A stretch of 64,000 nt of DNA from Calliopsis andreniformis. Its lineage: Eukaryota; Arthropoda; Insecta; Hymenoptera; Andrenidae. The notes below the pieces were generated by a model that had not been told where the DNA came from, did no database searches, and saw only the letters and a program-made list of their open reading frames with translations. The stretch covers positions 11,612,501 through 11,676,500 of the forward strand of contig NW_027480432.1 of NCBI RefSeq assembly GCF_051401765.1, read 5' to 3'. Of this stretch, positions 40,001 through 49,434 are shown in pieces (position 1 is the first letter of the stretch; the number at the start of each line of letters is the position of its first letter). The position numbers were made by a program, and so were the translations under genes.

Positions 40001-43000
40001 CGACTGATTACGAGAAATTGAGTGCTAAGACGTATAGTAATATTCTGTAAATATACCTAACAGCTAGATGTAAATATAGCGCTAAAACATTTCAAAATGA
40101 AAAACCGAGTCAATCCATTTTTTTTGCCATTGCTAAATGAGGAGACATTAATTATTGAAAAAATTTCTTGTGTTAATTCTAACTGTGATAAAAATTATCG
40201 TACATTCTTAGCAATAAATAAATATTTATACAAAACTTGTGGTTATTGGTTCAGTTATGTTCCTTACTGTATTCCTATATTGATAAAAACTATAAATCAA
40301 ATATTGATCTTACTTTATTCCTTTTTAGTATCACTTATAAAAATTGATACAAATGTTAATAACGAAACTTGGTGACTTTGTCATTACCTAATTTATGTAG
40401 ATTTTCGCACAGAGAAATCTATTTATTACGAAAAGACCTTTGTCTTGACATTTAGACGAAATGACTGGAACAGAGCTGCATTGTATCTCGAAGACGCTAT
40501 GTCATGATTTACCTCATCTGAAACTAAACATGACTTCCATCAAACTAAACAAAAATGTGAACTTTTGGTCAAAATTATATCTAAAACTGTCACATCGGAT
40601 ACGTTAGAAAAGAAGGTCGGGAATTATCAAAAACATCCAAACTCAGATCCAGGTAAAAAATAGGAGAAATCTAGAAATCTCAATGATTTAGTTGAATACA
40701 AAAAATTAGTACTTACATTTGATGAAAAAGTATGTGCTTTGAATTCACTGGTATAATTAATATACATTGTGATACATAATATAGTGAAAAATAAGTGGAT
40801 AAAAATGAATCCTTTACATATAAAGGATTATATTGCTGTTATAATCTATAGGTTAAAAATAAAAGCTCTGCCCAAAGTAAAATATAGTATTCCCACGAAT
40901 TTCTTGAGGGCAGCTTTTATTATTCAAAAGTTAATTTAGTTCCAAAAAGCTTGTCACACCAATTTATCTGGCTAGCCTAGAGGAATACTTTCAGATTGCG
41001 CAACATTTTTCGTTTAAATTCAAACTAATTTTAAATTGTTAACAGTTTGTGTAAGGCTTCAGTGCTGAAGAATCAAAACGTTTTACCTAAAAAGCAAAAC
41101 GGCTTCTGCTAAGAGAAGTCATATATTGATAATCTATTAAATTTAATTTTATACAAGGTATTCCCTTGCAAATTAACAACCTTAATTTTAAAAACTATGA
41201 GTAATACACAAATTTAAAAAAAAAATTATTTGATTCTAAAGGAGTTATCATATCATATACAATTCAAAAAAGTATGGTTTTCAGGGGAAGCACAAAACTA
41301 TTTATGAGTTTAGGAAAAAATTATTTATTAAATACATAATATTGGCATAAAAAGTAATTTTACTTAATAAACATTATCTTATTTGAATATTTAATCTAAA
41401 AAATAGTTATGTGTTACTTGCATGAAATGATTTTCTTGTTATTATTTAAATAATTTGTAATTTATATTTGAAGAGTTCTTTGTATAAATTCTAGAATTTT
41501 AAACTTTATCTGGTAACCTTTTTATAATAAATAGAGGTACACTTACCAAACTCATTTATAACTGTAACACAAAAATTACGTTATTTTCTTTGCGTCACTT
41601 TTGAAGTACATGTGCAATATGGCTGTCGACTTTCTTGTAACTGGAGTCGCTTAAAAAATATGAAGGTCATTTTTTTTTATTTAAATAGTATCCTATATCC
41701 TTCTGTTTATTATCTGAAGCAGTCTTCAGAGTGAATACAAATACATATAACAACAAAGTCAGTTAAGGTCATGCAGAATTGTCTCTTTAATAAATGATCT
41801 CAAATATTCATGTAGCAACCGCGATTAAGACATTGACCTCATGGTTTGACAATGCTCTTTTGTGGAAACTACGAACGAAATTGATACATTAACTCTGCAA
41901 ATGTAAAGTGGAACTGTATACTAAATAGTATCGTTGTAAAACTTGCTAAACCCAGTATTGCAATGAACTTATGTATCCTATCAGTTATAAAAAATTGCAA
42001 TTTCAAAGTAGCTATTGTAGACTGTAAATGTATATACACATATACATATTTACTGTTTTTATGTGACGAATAAATTTTTCTTGAGACCTAACTCCTTAAA
42101 AAAAAATTGTTATATTAATCAAAAAATACATACTCTGAACGTATTTGTGGACGAAACAACAGCTATACCTTAAAACAAGAGAACAGTCTATTAGAAACAT
42201 AGACGTAAAAATTTTACAAGATTTTGAAACGGTAAAAATGCAAATATTAATTTCCATAGTTAGTTCTGATCATGTAACACAATACATTATATGTATTTAC
42301 ATGTGAAGCAATGTTTTGAGTTTTTATATGCGGATTGAAGAGGAATATAGGTATTCTTAACTGTTAAATAATGACGTTATTTAAATTGTATACAAGTGTA
42401 GTATCCATTATATTTAATTCTTCTCCTATAATTTGAATAAGTAAGTAATGTAAGTATAACAATTTGAATAAATAATAAAGACGATTCCATGCGCGAAATT
42501 TTGAAACTTTTTCGATATTCTCTGGTATTCACCTAATACTATTGAATAATTTCGCAAAAAACTAGACAGGAAATTACGGCAATCGAAGATCTGTACAAAT
42601 GTTCCTTCCTTCAGTCCAAGACGTTCTCTTCATTTCCGCTCGAGCGCCGTCTTACACCATTTCCGTTGCAAGATGGAATATCGCCTTTAAATCGAATCAA
42701 GACTATTCGCAATTGGCTGCCTGTTACTCTTCGTATTAAACGTTCACATTGGATGTAGATCTACCAGTGTCCCCGTTTCTCGTAACGATTTAACATTTTA
42801 ATGCGATAGCAAATCGGACGATTAGCGGCTACAGCAATGTGCCTGAGAAAATCGTTCAATCAGATCATTTCGTTACTCTTTACGAGAAAAGTATTTTAGT
42901 TTTCCTCTTTAATTATGTTGGATATACATAGAAAGTATTTTTGAAGATTGGGCAAATTGTTCCGATAATTATACAAAAGAGAACACACCTTTTACAGATT

Positions 43001-46000
43001 TCGATGACTTTGTTTGTATATCTGGTCAAAATTAATATCCTGAGTAATTTTCATCTAACCGCTATTTGGTTTTAATTTCTGAGATATACGCAAGAGGATA
43101 TTTACTATTAAATGTATTATTTTAGAGTTTTAGGTAAGATTGGGTTCACTGAAAAAGAAGAAGAATAATTACCCATTATACACGTTAAACTTCGTAGTAC
43201 ATTATTATTAGTGTTGACTGGCAACATTTCGACTACAACTGTTGCGTACGAAATGTACAAGGTTGCATGGCAAATTAATTTTATACAACTAGCTAATTTT
43301 TAACAAAACATTATTATAAGTATAAGAAGACGCTGGTTTCTTGTTAGAGTTTATAAAAGATCTGCCTGTCGTTGCGTGAAACTTGAGCAAAGTTATCCTA
43401 TGGTTAAAAACTATTGGTTGAAGACGTTTATAAGAGGATGGGCTAAAAAGTTTTCTATTGGTGGAGTTTCAACAAGGGTAGGCGGTGACAATAATGCATG
43501 CAGTTGAAAATCTTTACAGTGAAGGAGAAAGTAGTTTAATAAATTTCTGGACATCAATGACATTATCACAGAAATTGCCTTTTTTGAATCGTATTCCCTC
43601 GATATTTGGGGTGCAGTTGTCCAACAATCCTGCACTCTTGAATAATTTTTGGTCACTTAGAAAACTCTTTGACTCTGACAATACGCTAAGCTAACAATAA
43701 CGAGGATGTAACAATTCTCGTACACAATAATATTACAAAATGTAATTGTATGGCTATCATAGTTATATTGTCGACAAAACATATTCTGTTATATAGGATG
43801 TTCAAACTGAAGGAAACCACCTACACATCTTCTCTGTTTTTCATAACATTTTGACTGGTATCAAAAGAGGAATACTGTGGATAATTTTTTTTAAGGTTAT
43901 CCGTATTTTTTTATCAGAGAAGCGTGTGTTCTTTTTCTATTATATTTGGTAAATCATGCAAGTTCTCCACTGCATTTTGATTTTTGTAAGAAGAATGCAA
44001 ACGCCAATTGGAAAAAATCCATATCAGTATTTTAGAATGATTTTCGTTGACTTATTCTCGGATTTACTAGTAAGTAAAACCAAACGATATGGAGAACAAA
44101 TATTCTTTTCTGAAGCGGAAATACCTGCATTTTTAAGAATTAGACGTTGAAATCGTGTTTGTTATTCCACACAGGAACACAAAGGTGCAATCGTATTCAA
44201 GATTACTGGAAAACTGAGGCAGTATTCAATTTTAAATATTTTTCTAATTGAATAGGCAGAGACAGACTATAATTATTTTTTATTTTCTCAATTTTGAAAG
44301 AAATTGCATAAAATAGTAATAGCAGCAAAAAGGTCAATCAAAAGCTTAGAGGAGAATGAGGTAATGGCGGTCACGTGAGTAATAATTGCTAGAAAACCAA
44401 AATATAAATAATATATTTATTGAAAGTCGCTTTTCATAAACTTGAATGCTTAAGCTATTAATCTACTACAAAAATAATTAGTTTTATAATCATTTATTTG
44501 GTGAAATTAACAATTAAAGAAAGGTGGCTTTGACTATTGTTCATATCAGCGGGTAATAGCGGTGAATCGTGATTTAAAGTGTTGTACAGTTTTTTCGTAA
44601 ATAATTTTCATGCGAATACCAACTAGAATATTTCGAATCTGTACCATATTTCGTAAACCTAGCAGAACTGATTACAGATGATTCATGTATTATTGGCTGT
44701 ATCTATATCTACATTTTTGTCGTCATTTGAATTACAGGATCTTTCGGTCTTTTTCTTCCCTATTTTAATTTATTTATTAATTCTACCTTAATTTTCGTTT
44801 TCATGCTTTTTACTACAAGTGAGCTTCATTTTCCCTACATGCATTAGTTGATAACACTGAATATTAAATAACGAAATCAAATATATCTATACCAAAGTTG
44901 ACTCTAATTTTATATCTTTATGACATATCGATATTTAAACAAGATTGAACTGCAAAAAAACCTTAAAAACTAATACCTATTTTTCTACGTTGTGCACGTA
45001 AAGTATTACATGTGATATAAAAAGTACAAATGTAAGAAGCTTGTTTTCTATGGTTGTGTAACAATTACTAAGCCAGGAACTATTCAGTGACAGAGTCAAT
45101 AGTGTTACAAAATGCAGAAAAATAAAAAAGAATTACACGAACCAGGAATAGCATTTTATAATAGTAATACTAACCACCATTGCCAACTGACCGTCATTAC
45201 GTCATTCTCTCCTACTTTTTAAAATTGTCACTTTTATCGCGGATATGCGATATAACGACGACATTTCCCAATATAATGAAGGATTTTATAAAAAGAAAAA
45301 ATTAAACAAACTAGAAATTAGTCTCTACGTATAAAGTGTGCGACAATAGGTGTCAAAAATTTTAAGAATTAATTTTAAATGCTAAAATAAGACGAAAATG
45401 AAGATAAGCAAACAAAATTGCATTCCAGGCTTTGTTTCCCAATTATTAATTGTTGAAAAAGTGTCTAAAACATGCGTGAAATTGGTTTGGCTCGGGACAT
45501 ACATATTCTACTGATATCGCTGTGTCTCATCTGACTAATACACGTTGGTAATAGAATAAATCCAAAGTCAGACACATTTCACACGAATTTTAGACAGTTT
45601 AAAAAGAATGAATAACTTTGAAGCGAAGATCTAATCTCAATTTTCTTATTTTCGATTTTTGTCCTATTTTCACATCTAAAATCATATTTCTGATACCTGT
45701 TGCAGAGTACCTTCTATATCTTTTATAGTTCTTTACTTTCAAAGATTCTCTGTTCTCAAATACTAAAACCCATAAATCTTGACTCAAAAGGTATTGAAAT
45801 GGTATACTTCCATCAAACATGAACCGAAGTTCCTGCCTGATCAGATTGGGAGGCTTTAATAAAAATCTCTATAATTTGCTAACTTCATAATCAGTAATTT
45901 AAAATTTGTAAAAAAATTGTCTAATATATTAGACATCAGTTGTAAAAATATAAATTCTTAATTGTCTTTTCATAGATCAGTGGAATATAATTATCAACTG

Positions 46001-46185
46001 ATTTTATCTTAAAGTACCTTACAATTTATAACAAGGATTTTATAACTAGTGATAAAATAATTTATTCTCTCATTTCAGGAATGTCAGCGGAAGATGAATG
46101 GTACAACAAAAGCATTTCCGCTTTAAGAATGAATACGGCCCATCATCCGAATCTCGCTGCACCGATGTTACAATATCAAACATAA
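12922..46185 (+). CDS. Prop1/UNC-42-family paired-like homeobox protein (5' incomplete)
   Basis: A DNA-binding transcription factor expected to act in the nucleus. Joining exons 12922-13049, 18877-18984, 29680-29862, 34895-34994 and 46079-46185 gives an open frame of 207 residues, plus the codon split at the start, ending in TAA. Residues 33-92 form a full 60-residue homeodomain starting [10 protein letters not shown], with helix 3 [15 protein letters not shown]; homeodomain position 50 is Gln, so it is paired-like rather than paired or bicoid type. The intron between homeodomain residues 46 and 47 is the classic paired-class position. Conserved features pointing to Prop1 (vertebrate pituitary factor; UNC-42 in nematodes) over Phox, Prrx, Shox or Alx are the start [35 protein letters not shown] after the domain, and a C-terminal EDEWY block like the EDWYP of Prop1. 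No OAR motif is seen. The first exon opens at codon position 2, so at least one upstream exon is missing. Neuronal or neuroendocrine identity control is known for relatives; it is inference here. Confidence 0.88.
13875..14031. mobile_element. Short MITE with 38-bp inverted ends
   Basis: ACAACAATTTTGTTGG...AAAGGCTGATTACAGACT (13876-13912) is inverted at 13993-14031 with only a few mismatches. The 80-bp centre is non-coding. The size and the almost intact stem indicate a small MITE. Confidence 0.65.
15273..15918. mobile_element. Long inverted-repeat element (about 650 bp)
   Basis: Outer arms TGACAATCATTTCTCC/TACAATG are inverted at 15890-15918. Inner arms ACATT-TTTTTATCGACTTCGAATT..GTCGACG (15370-15401) are inverted at 15776-15819. 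Between these, arm homology is interrupted by indels. Many CGA/TCG-rich words occur inside. No reading frame; it behaves as a fold-back MITE of unknown class. Confidence 0.6.
16858..17383 (+). pseudogene. 5'-truncated Jockey-clade LINE (reverse transcriptase C-terminus)
   Basis: The frame reads [17 protein letters not shown], then [19 protein letters not shown] and, after a stop, pieces like SNETLHEDL. This is the C-terminal end of the ORF2 reverse transcriptase of Jockey-type non-LTR retrotransposons (usual pattern KLRKLYWLLGRKS..L-NKLLLYK..LKPIWTYGIQLWG; NETLHRDL). The Trp after IQL has become a TGA stop and several more stops follow. It finishes with an AATAAATAAAAAA-type tail near 17365-17380. 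5' truncation is typical of LINE insertion. Confidence 0.8.
17509..17672. repeat. Nested hairpin, about 165 bp
   Basis: TTGC-TTGCAAGTATT-ACTCA pairs with its inverse near 17635-17662, and further in GTCAATGGCTCA pairs with TGAGCCAATGAC. The stem is roughly 60 bp with bulges and closes on a short loop that itself holds ACAGAAACATCACAGTGACA. It could be a tiny MITE or give rise to a structured RNA. Confidence 0.6.
18877..18984 (+). CDS. Homeobox gene, homeodomain helix 1-2 exon
   Basis: 36 codons between TGTCTTGCAG and CAG|GTGAGT, both strong splice sites, phase 0 at both ends. Encodes homeodomain residues 11-46: [19 protein letters not shown], then CREELARS and LNEARIQ. HYPDIY and REELA are hallmarks of paired-like homeodomains. 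Confidence 0.93.
20225..20285. repeat. 31-bp period tandem duplication
   Basis: ATAATATCTTTCTCAGTAGA (20225-20244) is repeated 31 bp later as ATAATATCTTTCTCGGTAGA (20256-20275), with one substitution in 20. Slippage-type duplication. Confidence 0.75.
21176..21881. mobile_element. 706-bp long-inverted-repeat MITE
   Basis: Termini GGGGTTACATCCACCT and its exact inverse (ending 21881) start two arms that can be followed for about 230-250 bp each: TTACGAGTT-GAGAATTT, GTGGAA-TGATGCCAA, ATATTAT-AACTAAA, TGG-GAACATTCCC-AGC. The middle is AT-rich and non-coding. The minus-strand frame at 21608-21811 lies in one arm and is not a gene by itself. I could not define a target duplication. Confidence 0.75.
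24110..24150 (+). promoter_or_regulatory. AAAATGGCGGC motif in GC-richer patch
   Basis: AAAATGGCGGC at about 24120-24130 matches the YY1/Pho-type consensus (inverse GCCGCCATTTT), often found at transcription starts and in Polycomb response elements. It lies in a CT-rich, GC-richer patch (23990-24250) inside a homeobox intron. Function is inference; a single motif is weak evidence. Confidence 0.25.
25370..25660. promoter_or_regulatory. CpG-richer island with 16-bp palindrome
   Basis: Composition differs from the surrounding AT-rich intron. A perfect 16-bp palindrome GGCTTCGATCGAAGCC sits at 25528-25543. A 96-codon minus-strand frame (25367-25657) matches no family I know. A conserved regulatory element is one possibility. 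Confidence 0.25.
26370..26640. mobile_element. Family A element, left half only
   Basis: Begins ACAGGGTGTTCGACCATAGA and continues with GCCAAAAATTTTAAGAA, AATAAGACGAAAATCAA and AGAGTTATTAATGA, matching left arms of the other copies, then AAATTCCAAGTCAGTCTCAAA from the centre. The right arm is missing. Confidence 0.65.
28130..28620. promoter_or_regulatory. CCAAT/CRE promoter-like island
   Basis: Within about 50 bp lie TTGGCCAATGA (28262-28270), the full CRE palindrome TGACGTCA (28283-28290) and TTGGCCAATCA (28302-28312), followed by AACGTCACC. The island is GC-richer than the intron around it, has a short CG-alternating run near 28184-28193, a GA-rich run and a G-rich run (28387-28425). This looks like a core promoter or enhancer. 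No start of a known transcript is visible, so it could be an internal promoter of the homeobox gene or of a non-coding RNA. Confidence 0.4.
29070..29410. mobile_element. MITE next to the recognition-helix exon
   Basis: CGGAGTTCCGGAGGT (29089-29103) and its inverse near 29380-29405 begin arms of about 65 bp (TTAAATGGCATGCTATACTTT against TTAAATTGCATACTATATTTT). A second inverted pair, ATTTAGACGATTTCAAT and its exact inverse, lies inside at 29249-29265 and 29317-29333. It ends about 270 bp before the next exon. Confidence 0.65.
29680..29862 (+). CDS. Homeobox gene, recognition-helix exon
   Basis: 61 codons between TATCAACAG and CAA|GTAAGT, phase 0 at both ends. Begins [15 protein letters not shown], recognition helix 3 with Gln50 and Asn51, followed by [10 protein letters not shown] and a Tyr/Pro/His-rich stretch ([10 protein letters not shown]). 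An open frame starting at 29611 reads through the acceptor and past the donor, but its extra ends are intronic. Confidence 0.93.
31230..31850 (+). pseudogene. Decayed pogo/Tigger-like transposase
   Basis: Across several frames the + strand encodes VLFWKK (compare DETGLFWK of Tigger), then [53 protein letters not shown] and [12 protein letters not shown]. These blocks occur in the order expected for the DDE_1 domain of pogo/Tigger-class transposases (DRITIML.GNAAGDFKLKPLLV..SENPRALK.V.KK-LPV.W..N..AW, F.EW, F..LLLLDNA). The first catalytic Asp is gone (SKT instead of DET) and stops interrupt the frame. Weak homology may start near 30950. Confidence 0.75.
32640..32900. promoter_or_regulatory. 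Possible intronic enhancer
   Basis: A 260-bp GC-richer patch in AT-rich intron with several homeodomain-type cores: GTTTAATTAAGCC, TTTAATCGATC, CTGATTAGTT and GTTAATGATTTTAACC. Sharp change of composition plus clustered TAAT sites is typical of conserved regulatory DNA near developmental genes. Inference; no alignment was available. Confidence 0.35.
34190..34545. mobile_element. Inverted-repeat MITE (GTGTGGAATATTGGATG type)
   Basis: GGTGTGGAATATTGGATGCG (34193-34212) is inverted at 34512-34541 (CACATCCAATATTCCACACC). Outside and inside the arms are related words of the type GGGTGTGTGGTTAA. A related half-copy lies at 37580-37615 (TGTTGGAATATTGGGTGTGT). The centre is non-coding. Confidence 0.6.
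34895..34994 (+). CDS. Homeobox gene, Ser/Met-rich exon
   Basis: 100 nt between TTTGTCCAG and ATGG|GTAAGT: 33 codons plus one base. Encodes a Ser/Met/Thr-rich low-complexity part ([20 protein letters not shown]...). It keeps the frame from the previous exon and hands phase 1 to the last exon. Assignment rests on splice sites and frame continuity, since the sequence is poorly conserved. Confidence 0.83.
36091..36954. mobile_element. Inverted-repeat element (about 860 bp)
   Basis: Left end CTAGGGTAAAGGGTTCAAAT then TTCGTTCCCC; right end, inverted, TTAGGGGAAAGCACCCAAAG then TTCGTCCCC. Terminal similarity covers about 30 bp. Further TTTCGTCCCCCTTAGG-like words occur at about 36275 and 36905. No transposase is present; class unknown. 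Confidence 0.55.
38120..38596. mobile_element. Family A element with three 35-bp tandem units
   Basis: Starts TACAGCTTGTTTGATGACAG, ends inverted TACAGAGTGTTTGATGACAA. Arms carry the family blocks TGTCAGAAATTT, TTGATTCTACATG, AATTGTTGAGAAAA. The centre has three adjacent 35-bp units (38309-38343, 38344-38378, 38379-38413) of the form NTNTCTNACTTGNNACTTAT. It abuts the Tc1 element. Confidence 0.8.
38713..40270 (-). mobile_element. Tc1-type transposon with about 190-bp inverted repeats
   Basis: The left segment (about 38713-38906) and right segment (about 40098-40270) are inverted copies: inner ends GATTGACTCGGTTTT, then CAATAATTAAT, ACAGTTAG, CTGAACCAATAAGCACAAGT (right: CTGAACCAATAACCACAAGT). 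The right copy has lost about 20 bp. Between them lies a Tc1-type transposase on the minus strand. Total length about 1.6 kb is usual for the family. The outermost ends and TA duplication could not be fixed. Small frames at 38667-38852 and 40097-40375 lie in the repeats and are not genes. Confidence 0.8.
38940..39950 (-). pseudogene. Tc1 transposase, broken
   Basis: Minus-strand blocks in correct order: SDETKINR (first catalytic Asp, about 39505-39530), [13 protein letters not shown] (39392-39430), [10 protein letters not shown], then [20 protein letters not shown] and LNPIENL. The spacing between the second Asp (HDRD) and the Glu of PIEN is 34 residues, so the catalytic triad is DD34E, typical of Tc1. 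The frame is split by shifts and stops, so the gene is dead although all three acidic residues survive. The longest intact piece is 39066-39344. Confidence 0.85.
41600..41785. repeat. Dispersed repeat shared with 12.4 kb
   Basis: AAGGTCATTTTT, AGTATCCTATATCCTTCTGT, GAATACAAATACATATAACA and ATGCAGAATTGT match in order the sequence at 12430-12545. A CACTTTTGAAGTACATGTGC-like block also occurs at about 8410-8430. Family and borders unknown. Confidence 0.55.
42590..42860. promoter_or_regulatory. GC-richer intronic patch, possible enhancer
   Basis: Composition is clearly more GC and CpG rich than the flanks (CGCTCGAGCGCCGTC, GGACGATTAGCGGCTACAGC). It contains CAATTGG and GATTAG-type homeodomain cores. 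No open frame of note. Inferred from composition only. Confidence 0.25.
45330..45718. mobile_element. Fold-back element, family A
   Basis: Starts TATAAAGTGTGCGACAATAG, ends inverted ATAGAAGGTACTCTGCAACAG. Shared blocks: TGTCAAAAATTTTAAGAATT, AATAAGACGAAAATGAAGAT, TTATTAATTGTTGAAAAAGT on the left and their inverses on the right. The centre retains one or two 35-bp-type units. It ends 360 bp before the last homeobox exon. Confidence 0.75.
46079..46185 (+). CDS. Homeobox gene, terminal coding exon
   Basis: Follows the pyrimidine-rich acceptor TTCTCTCATTTCAG; two bases complete a Gly codon, then 34 codons and TAA. Encodes [18 protein letters not shown]..., where EDEWY is like the EDWYP block near the C-terminus of vertebrate Prop1. 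The protein ends QYQT. Confidence 0.88.
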
Positions 46186-47942
46186 TTGTAAACGTATATG
46201 AGTGGATCATTTGAGGATTCTACTAAAGTATTTGAATGCGTGTCTTCAGTGGAATAACTCGTTGCCAAATTGTGTTGTCGAAGAATGAAAGGGAAAACAA
46301 TATTTCGAAGTGTGTATCATGTAGACAGCATTAAAAAGACGGTGAAATGAAAATCCAGTTAACAAAACTCTCGTGAAGTTTTTCAAGAAATCAGAAATTG
46401 AATCACCAATATACACGAAATACATGTACCCATCGTGTTACCACTTCAAACTTATCAAAATTATTTGTTTACCAACAGTTTCTGATTACTACGTTAAAAT
46501 ACACGAGATATCTGACATTTCATCGTAATGTTAATGGTATTTTGGTAAAATACTTTGTTAAAACTATAATATACTATATTAAATATACATACACTATAAT
46601 TAATCGTACGTACATGATAAGTACAGCTAGCCCAAGTAGACTTAATGGTCGAAGGAATCACTAACAAGTGTTCCTAGTATAAAATAATGTATTCTATTAA
46701 CACCTTACCATTAGTTAAGCTGGTACAAAATCATCCTTACCGAAAACTGCTGTTTCTTTATTGCAAGACTTAGCAATTTTCATGACTACTTATTTACAAA
46801 TAAGTATTTATAAATACTTATATTTAAAAAATCTAGCGAAATCTGAACATCAGTAGTTTGAAATTTTCCTACTTTCTGGGGAAGAACTTGAACACATCAG
46901 TTTATTCGGGGAATACTGTAATCGTATGACTATACGAAATAACCAAGAAAGTCATGGCGTGACTTTCGACTGCCAACCATACATATTATCGGATTAGATT
47001 TATTTACAATTAGTAAATTAACTGGATGCTTATTTTATAGTGTTTATGATTGTTGAGATAAATTTATTAGTTTATTTAAAAGAAAAGTCAAACACATCGT
47101 AATAATTATTCACGTTTAAATTCATTATAAGATAAATGTAAGTATTCATGATAATTTCAGTCGAAAAAAGTATTTCTAACTATAGAAGAGAAAAGGATAA
47201 ATCGATTTTCCAATTTTCTACCTTTTGTTTGAACATCTACAATAGAACCATCAGGTTTGCTCGGGCGAGCTATATAAACATTATGTATACAAATTTTAAT
47301 TATTTTGTATAAAACACAACGCATTCCAAGTTATCTTTTATGCTTTAATTATGTGATATTTGTATGTAGAATTAATATTATAATCTTTGAGTTTTTGTTG
47401 CTTTGCTCACAGTACACTGTTTGTGCTTTAGCACAGCTTGACAACTTTAAAAAGAACACGAAAATTACACCTCATAATCAATGAACATTTTTATGCTGCT
47501 TTTTAAGGCTGTCAAGCTGCGTATTGAATAAGTTTCAAAATATTTTTCTTTATTGAAGTATATGATATATACTTTGAAATATTAAAACGATACTTTTCAT
47601 GTTCTTTATGGAATTGAAGAGATATTCTTTGTTTTTCAGCGCGGTACACAGTACGTATGTTTAAATAATCGAAATACACAGAAAAAGTTGAATTCAGTAC
47701 GTACACGGTTCGTGAAATCTTTCATTAGTTTCCTAACAACGATTCAAACTTTTGTTAACTAAGGAGAATGTAAATAGGGAAGAGATACGTATACAATGTA
47801 ATCGACAGGTATTCTAGCATATACAATTTTTCAATGTCCTTTTAAAAGTGTAAGCATACCTACCCTTAGTAAAGTATTAGATATTGATTTGTGTGTTTAT
47901 GTTCAGCAGATTTTAAATAATTGGAGTGGAGTGATAAATAAA
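46186..47942 (+). other. Putative 3' UTR of the homeobox gene
   Basis: Follows the stop codon without any further splice-supported coding exon. AATAAA at 47937-47942 is one possible polyadenylation signal; AT-rich sequence makes single hexamers weak evidence. It contains the hairpin at 47434-47519. Confidence 0.3.
47434..47519 (+). ncRNA. miRNA-precursor-like hairpin
   Basis: CAGCTTGACAACTTTAAAAAG (47434-47454) pairs with the inverse strand of 47499-47519: 19 Watson-Crick pairs, one G-T pair and one mismatch, around a 44-base loop. The stem can extend by two pairs beyond one more mismatch. Arm length and pairing resemble a microRNA precursor, though the loop is long and I recognise no known miRNA seed. 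A tiny MITE is the alternative. If transcribed with the homeobox gene it would lie in its 3' UTR. The strand is assigned by that gene. Confidence 0.35.
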
Positions 47943-49434
47943 GCTAAGGAATAATAATTTGCGTTTTCAGTATGAAAGGCGCCAGGGTCTAAATAATTAG
48001 ACTTCCATGTTTTATTATTTCTCAAATAAGCTCAACAAATATTATGTTTTCACGATACCCAACTCTCTCTTGCTAAAACAAAATCAGCTAGTGTTTTAAG
48101 AATATACAATTAGTTAATATGCCGAAAAAATCCTTTAAAATACCGAAGAAAACACAATATATAAAAATGTAACGTATTGATTCAATTTTATTTCGATTAT
48201 AAAGCTGTTTCTCTTCATAAAGCGAATACGTATTATCTAGTCACAGAAAACAAATTTATATGATTGTTATAATTGTTCCTTTAATTGAGTATGTAAAGAA
48301 TACAAGCTTCCATATTTTAAAAGCCGGTGTACTGACATAAAGCATTCTATAACATAGCATCCAATTTGCCCTCGTTTTGCATCAATAATGCGAAAGTTAA
48401 CGTATTTCTATTATAAACTAATACTTCGAAGATTCTCTACTTTTAGATATATTGAGGAACAGTAATAAAAAAATAATTTTTTCACATTTTATTGTACCCT
48501 CTGTGATTTAACCGTTATAAAGTTTTTTAAATATCTTTTTAGAAATACCTTACTTGAACTGAATCTTAAGGATCGTTCAAAATGTACACACTCTTCTTCG
48601 AACAGCCAAAAGACTTATATCAACTATATATTTTATTATATTTATCTCATCAATATGTTCCAACTACCGTCTGTTTTAAAATCCTACCTACTGTTAACAT
48701 GAATTCATTATTACTGTAAAACCGAGGCAAACCTATATCATACAATATTATAACATATTACCTACATCTTGTATTTTTTCCTAACAACCATTATTATTCA
48801 TCATCAATTTATTTTAATAGTATCATTTTATGAAAGAAGTTTGGCCAAATTTCTTAGATAGGTACGAAAGTATTTAGCTTGGAGAATTGTGTATTATTTT
48901 AGAAGATAGAGCAATACATTTAAATGGCATTATTTCTTATACAAAAGTCATCGAATCATTTATTCTCCCTGACGCCTTTTAGTGGTGATATTTGGAGTCT
49001 GTCCAATCAACATTTGTCTATATTGGTGTCATTTTCAATAAGTGTCTAATCAATATATTGGTCGAGAATGAAGCTGCAACTGAATGCATTGTTTTCGTGT
49101 AGTTTTACTGCAATCTTATTATTAAGGGTATGTCCAAACCTGATCCGTGAGATGAGCCTTGACTGACATCTAACATTACTCCGTTTCTACTGAAAAAATA
49201 ATTATTTCCAGTGTCACAATATGCAAGTGACAAAAATCGAGAATGAGCGTTTATGGATTGTTATATAGAATGTTTAACTACGTGTGAAAGAAAATATAAC
49301 AGCGTTTTCAGTAGATACCAAAATAAGACAAAAATGAAGAATAATGAAGTTCTGATTAAAATTTTTCTTGGTCTACAACTACAAGTGTCTAAAACTGATT
49401 AAAAATTCTCAGTAACTCTTACAGCTACTGTCTA

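Larger units (their letters stand above)
34995..46078 (+). other. Homeobox intron (11.1 kb)
   Basis: The largest visible intron. It holds an 860-bp inverted-repeat element (36.1-36.95 kb), two family A copies (38.1 and 45.3 kb), a Tc1 element (38.7-40.3 kb), a dispersed repeat (41.6 kb) and a GC-richer patch at 42.6-42.85 kb. The stretch 43380-43700 is also slightly GC-richer. No exon besides the flanking ones was seen. Confidence 0.7.

Noticed and set aside
40097..40375. 92-codon plus frame
   Set aside because: Lies mostly in the right inverted repeat of the Tc1 element; no domain.
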